Assembly (NCBI GenBank): GCA_003165855.1
Contig: PMXH01000112.1
Location: 414-6,434, forward strand
DNA from: Acidobacteriaceae bacterium
GTDB lineage: Bacteria; Acidobacteriota; Terriglobia; Terriglobales; Acidobacteriaceae
DNA: 6,021 nucleotides
Reading direction: 5' to 3'
How positions within the stretch are numbered: the stretch's first letter is position 1; the number at the start of each line of letters is the position of its first letter. Below, one piece after another: positions 5,021-6,021 of the stretch. Under the pieces are notes generated by a model. That model did no database searches. It had not been told where the DNA came from and saw only the letters and a list, made by a program, of their open reading frames with translations. Both the position numbers and the translations under genes were made by a program.

Positions 5021-5742
5021 ATGCCTTGCCCCGCTGCCGCCTTCGCCTGTCCTGACTTCGTCGTTCTGCACGCCTTCGTCGTCGTGCAAACCTTCGCCGT
5101 CCTGCGCATCTTCCTCTGCCCCGCCTTCGAGGGAGTTGCCGTGGGCACGAACTTGCGGCCGCCCTCGTAGCGGTACTCGACGCCCTTCTCGTCCTCGAAG
5201 ACGATCAGGTGGCCGACCGCGATCCTGCGGATGGTCACCTTGACGAGGTCCGCCGCGTCGCAGGTCAAGGCCTTCTTCTCGCCGTCGAACAGCACATTAA
5301 CCTTAGGCACGCCCCCGTCTGCCTCGTGCACATGAGTGACGACGCCCGTCACTCCCTCCCCCGCGACCTTGACCTTCGCGCCTTTCGCAAGCGGCTTTTC
5401 CTGCTCTATCCCCGCGGTCGAGAGCAGGCGATAGATCGTCGAACGCGAGCCGAGATGCGCCTTGCTCCTGACCCAGGCGTCGAAGGTGAGCTCCGCCGGG
5501 GCGTCGAGCAGGTCAGTCCGCCTGCCCTGGCAGGAGAGCGCGTCATGCACGCGCCAAATAGCAGGCCGCATCGCCCTCCGCGCCTTGGTGATGTCCGACT
5601 GATGGAATGCATGGTTGAACGCGATGCACTGGTTGGCCGCATCCACGAATTCGTCTAGCTCCTTGAACGACATCGCGTCTATTTGACTTTGTCCCACCTG
5701 AGACAAGGTCTCCAATGCGAGCACTTCATTCTTCTGCGTCAT
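5017..5742 (-). CDS. Hypothetical protein with basic repetitive tail (241 aa)
   Basis: Function not recognised. The N-terminal half is helical (SFKELDEFVDAANQCIAFNH, then ARRAMRPAIWRVHDALS) and continues with LTFDAWVRSKAHLGSRSTIY, which resembles the short helix-turn-helix-like segments of phage host-range or DUF3102-type proteins (weak, from memory). Residues 119-200 hold two beta-rich, SH3/KOW-like stretches: GAKVKVAGEGVTGVV with VNVLFDGEKKAL, and IAVGHLIVFEDEKGVEYRY. The last 37 residues are basic, with a six-residue K-x-C/S pattern (TAKVCT, TTKACR, TTKSGQ), encoded by 18-base DNA repeats, and could bind nucleic acid. The start at 5742 has a GGGGGG run (5748-5753) as ribosome site, five bases upstream. 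Its TGA overlaps the methyltransferase ATG, so both are made from one mRNA and may act together. Confidence 0.82.
   Translation of the reverse strand: MTQKNEVLALETLSQVGQSQIDAMSFKELDEFVDAANQCIAFNHAFHQSDITKARRAMRPAIWRVHDALSCQGRRTDLLDAPAELTFDAWVRSKAHLGSRSTIYRLLSTAGIEQEKPLAKGAKVKVAGEGVTGVVTHVHEADGGVPKVNVLFDGEKKALTCDAADLVKVTIRRIAVGHLIVFEDEKGVEYRYEGGRKFVPTATPSKAGQRKMRRTAKVCTTTKACRTTKSGQAKAAAGQGI
5055..5108. repeat. Three degenerate 18-base repeats coding the basic tail
   Basis: Units at 5055-5072, 5073-5090 and 5091-5108 share a (A/C)CTTCG(T/C)CGT core and a TGC near the end. They encode the hexapeptide pattern with Lys in third and Cys or Ser in fifth place. The length of such a tail can change by slippage or recombination between units. 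Confidence 0.6.
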
Positions 5743-5801
5743 GCTGTCCCCCCGTTGGATTTCCCACCACAGGAACCTGGGAGGGCTTTTCCTGCTGCCG
5801 C
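5743..5801 (-). other. Intergenic leader with inverted repeat
   Basis: A 59-base gap between the Cys-rich gene and the 241-aa gene. CAGGAA (5770-5775) and TTCCTG (5789-5794) form a 6-bp inverted repeat with a 13-base spacer. No clear promoter is visible, so the downstream genes are probably read through from the right. Confidence 0.4.
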
Positions 5802-6021
5802 CTAAGCGGGCCTGATTCCCTGAATTAGGATTGCCTCACTCAACTGCGCGGCAGAGCGTGTGACCCTGCAAACACAGGTGACCTGCACTCTTGTGTAGTA
5901 CCGTTTCCGGCAGGATCCACCGGGACAGAACCCGCGGCAATATGACGGCTTGATTGTTGCGTCACACTCTCGGCACACGACATAGAGGTTTGCGTTGCCC
6001 GACGCCTCATACTGCTTGCGC
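5802..6021 (-). CDS. Cys-rich, zinc-ribbon-like protein, 5' end outside window
   Basis: The minus strand is open from the window edge to a TAG at 5804-5802, giving 72 visible residues. Seven cysteines fall within 36 residues: VVCRECDAT (C16, C19), SYCRGFCPGGSC (C28, C32, C37) and TCVCRV (C49, C51). Paired and clustered cysteines on a basic background (CRKRYYTRV) suggest a small zinc-binding protein that could touch DNA or RNA. The residues after the last pair (SAAQLSEAILIQGIRPA) look like a C-terminal helix. The true start and full length are unknown. It lies upstream of the 241-aa gene in the same direction, 59 bases away, so a shared operon is likely. The family is not recognised. Chance open reading is possible but unlikely given the regular Cys spacing. 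Confidence 0.6.
   Translation of the reverse strand, partial: RKQYEASGNANLYVVCRECDATIKPSYCRGFCPGGSCRKRYYTRVQVTCVCRVTRSAAQLSEAILIQGIRPA

Noticed and set aside
5021..5089. Upstream 23-codon extension of the methyltransferase
   Set aside because: These codons overlap the repetitive tail of the 241-aa gene. The ATG at 5020 gives the family-typical N-terminus and an ATGA overlap.

Overview
This window looks like the early/control region of a temperate phage or a related integrative element in a GC-rich bacterium. It holds a tyrosine recombinase, two very small helix-turn-helix proteins, a replication-initiator-like protein, a phage-type orphan cytosine-5 methyltransferase and several unrecognised small genes. 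The N-terminal style of the integrase (CPVNGPGSLNKSERKRRA, then an IIAEFGA-like segment) recalls integrases I associate with soil Acidobacteriota. That host assignment comes from memory and is only moderately confident.

Layout. Bases 1-953 (minus) encode the integrase. It runs off the left edge and lacks its catalytic C-terminus. Bases 954-1339 have no convincing gene. Bases 1340-1803 (minus) carry two overlapping-signal HTH genes of 62 and 90 aa. Bases 1804-2170 are a non-coding divergent control region with three perfect palindromes, a consensus-like -35 box beside an inverted repeat, and three copies of an AAGGTCAG octamer. Bases 2171-3364 (plus) encode the replication-initiator-like protein, which has an N-terminal winged helix and carries iteron-like DNA repeats in its own central linker. 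It converges on a leftward cluster read from the right edge: a Cys-rich partial gene (6021-5802), a 241-aa protein with a repetitive basic tail (5742-5017), the methyltransferase coupled to it by an ATGA overlap (5020-4013), a possible 14-aa ORF (3908-3864) and a coupled 141-aa acidic protein (3867-3442).

How it may work together (inference). The integrase moves the element, the HTH pair and divergent operators set the switch between states, the plus-strand gene starts element replication at an origin inside its own coding sequence (as phage lambda O does), and the methyltransferase protects or marks element DNA.

Most worth a second look: an RNA hairpin that places the integrase Shine-Dalgarno in its loop and its start codon at the stem edge; the in-gene iterons; a second reading frame over the methyltransferase that also resembles known phage protein sequence; and the 14-aa translationally coupled ORF.
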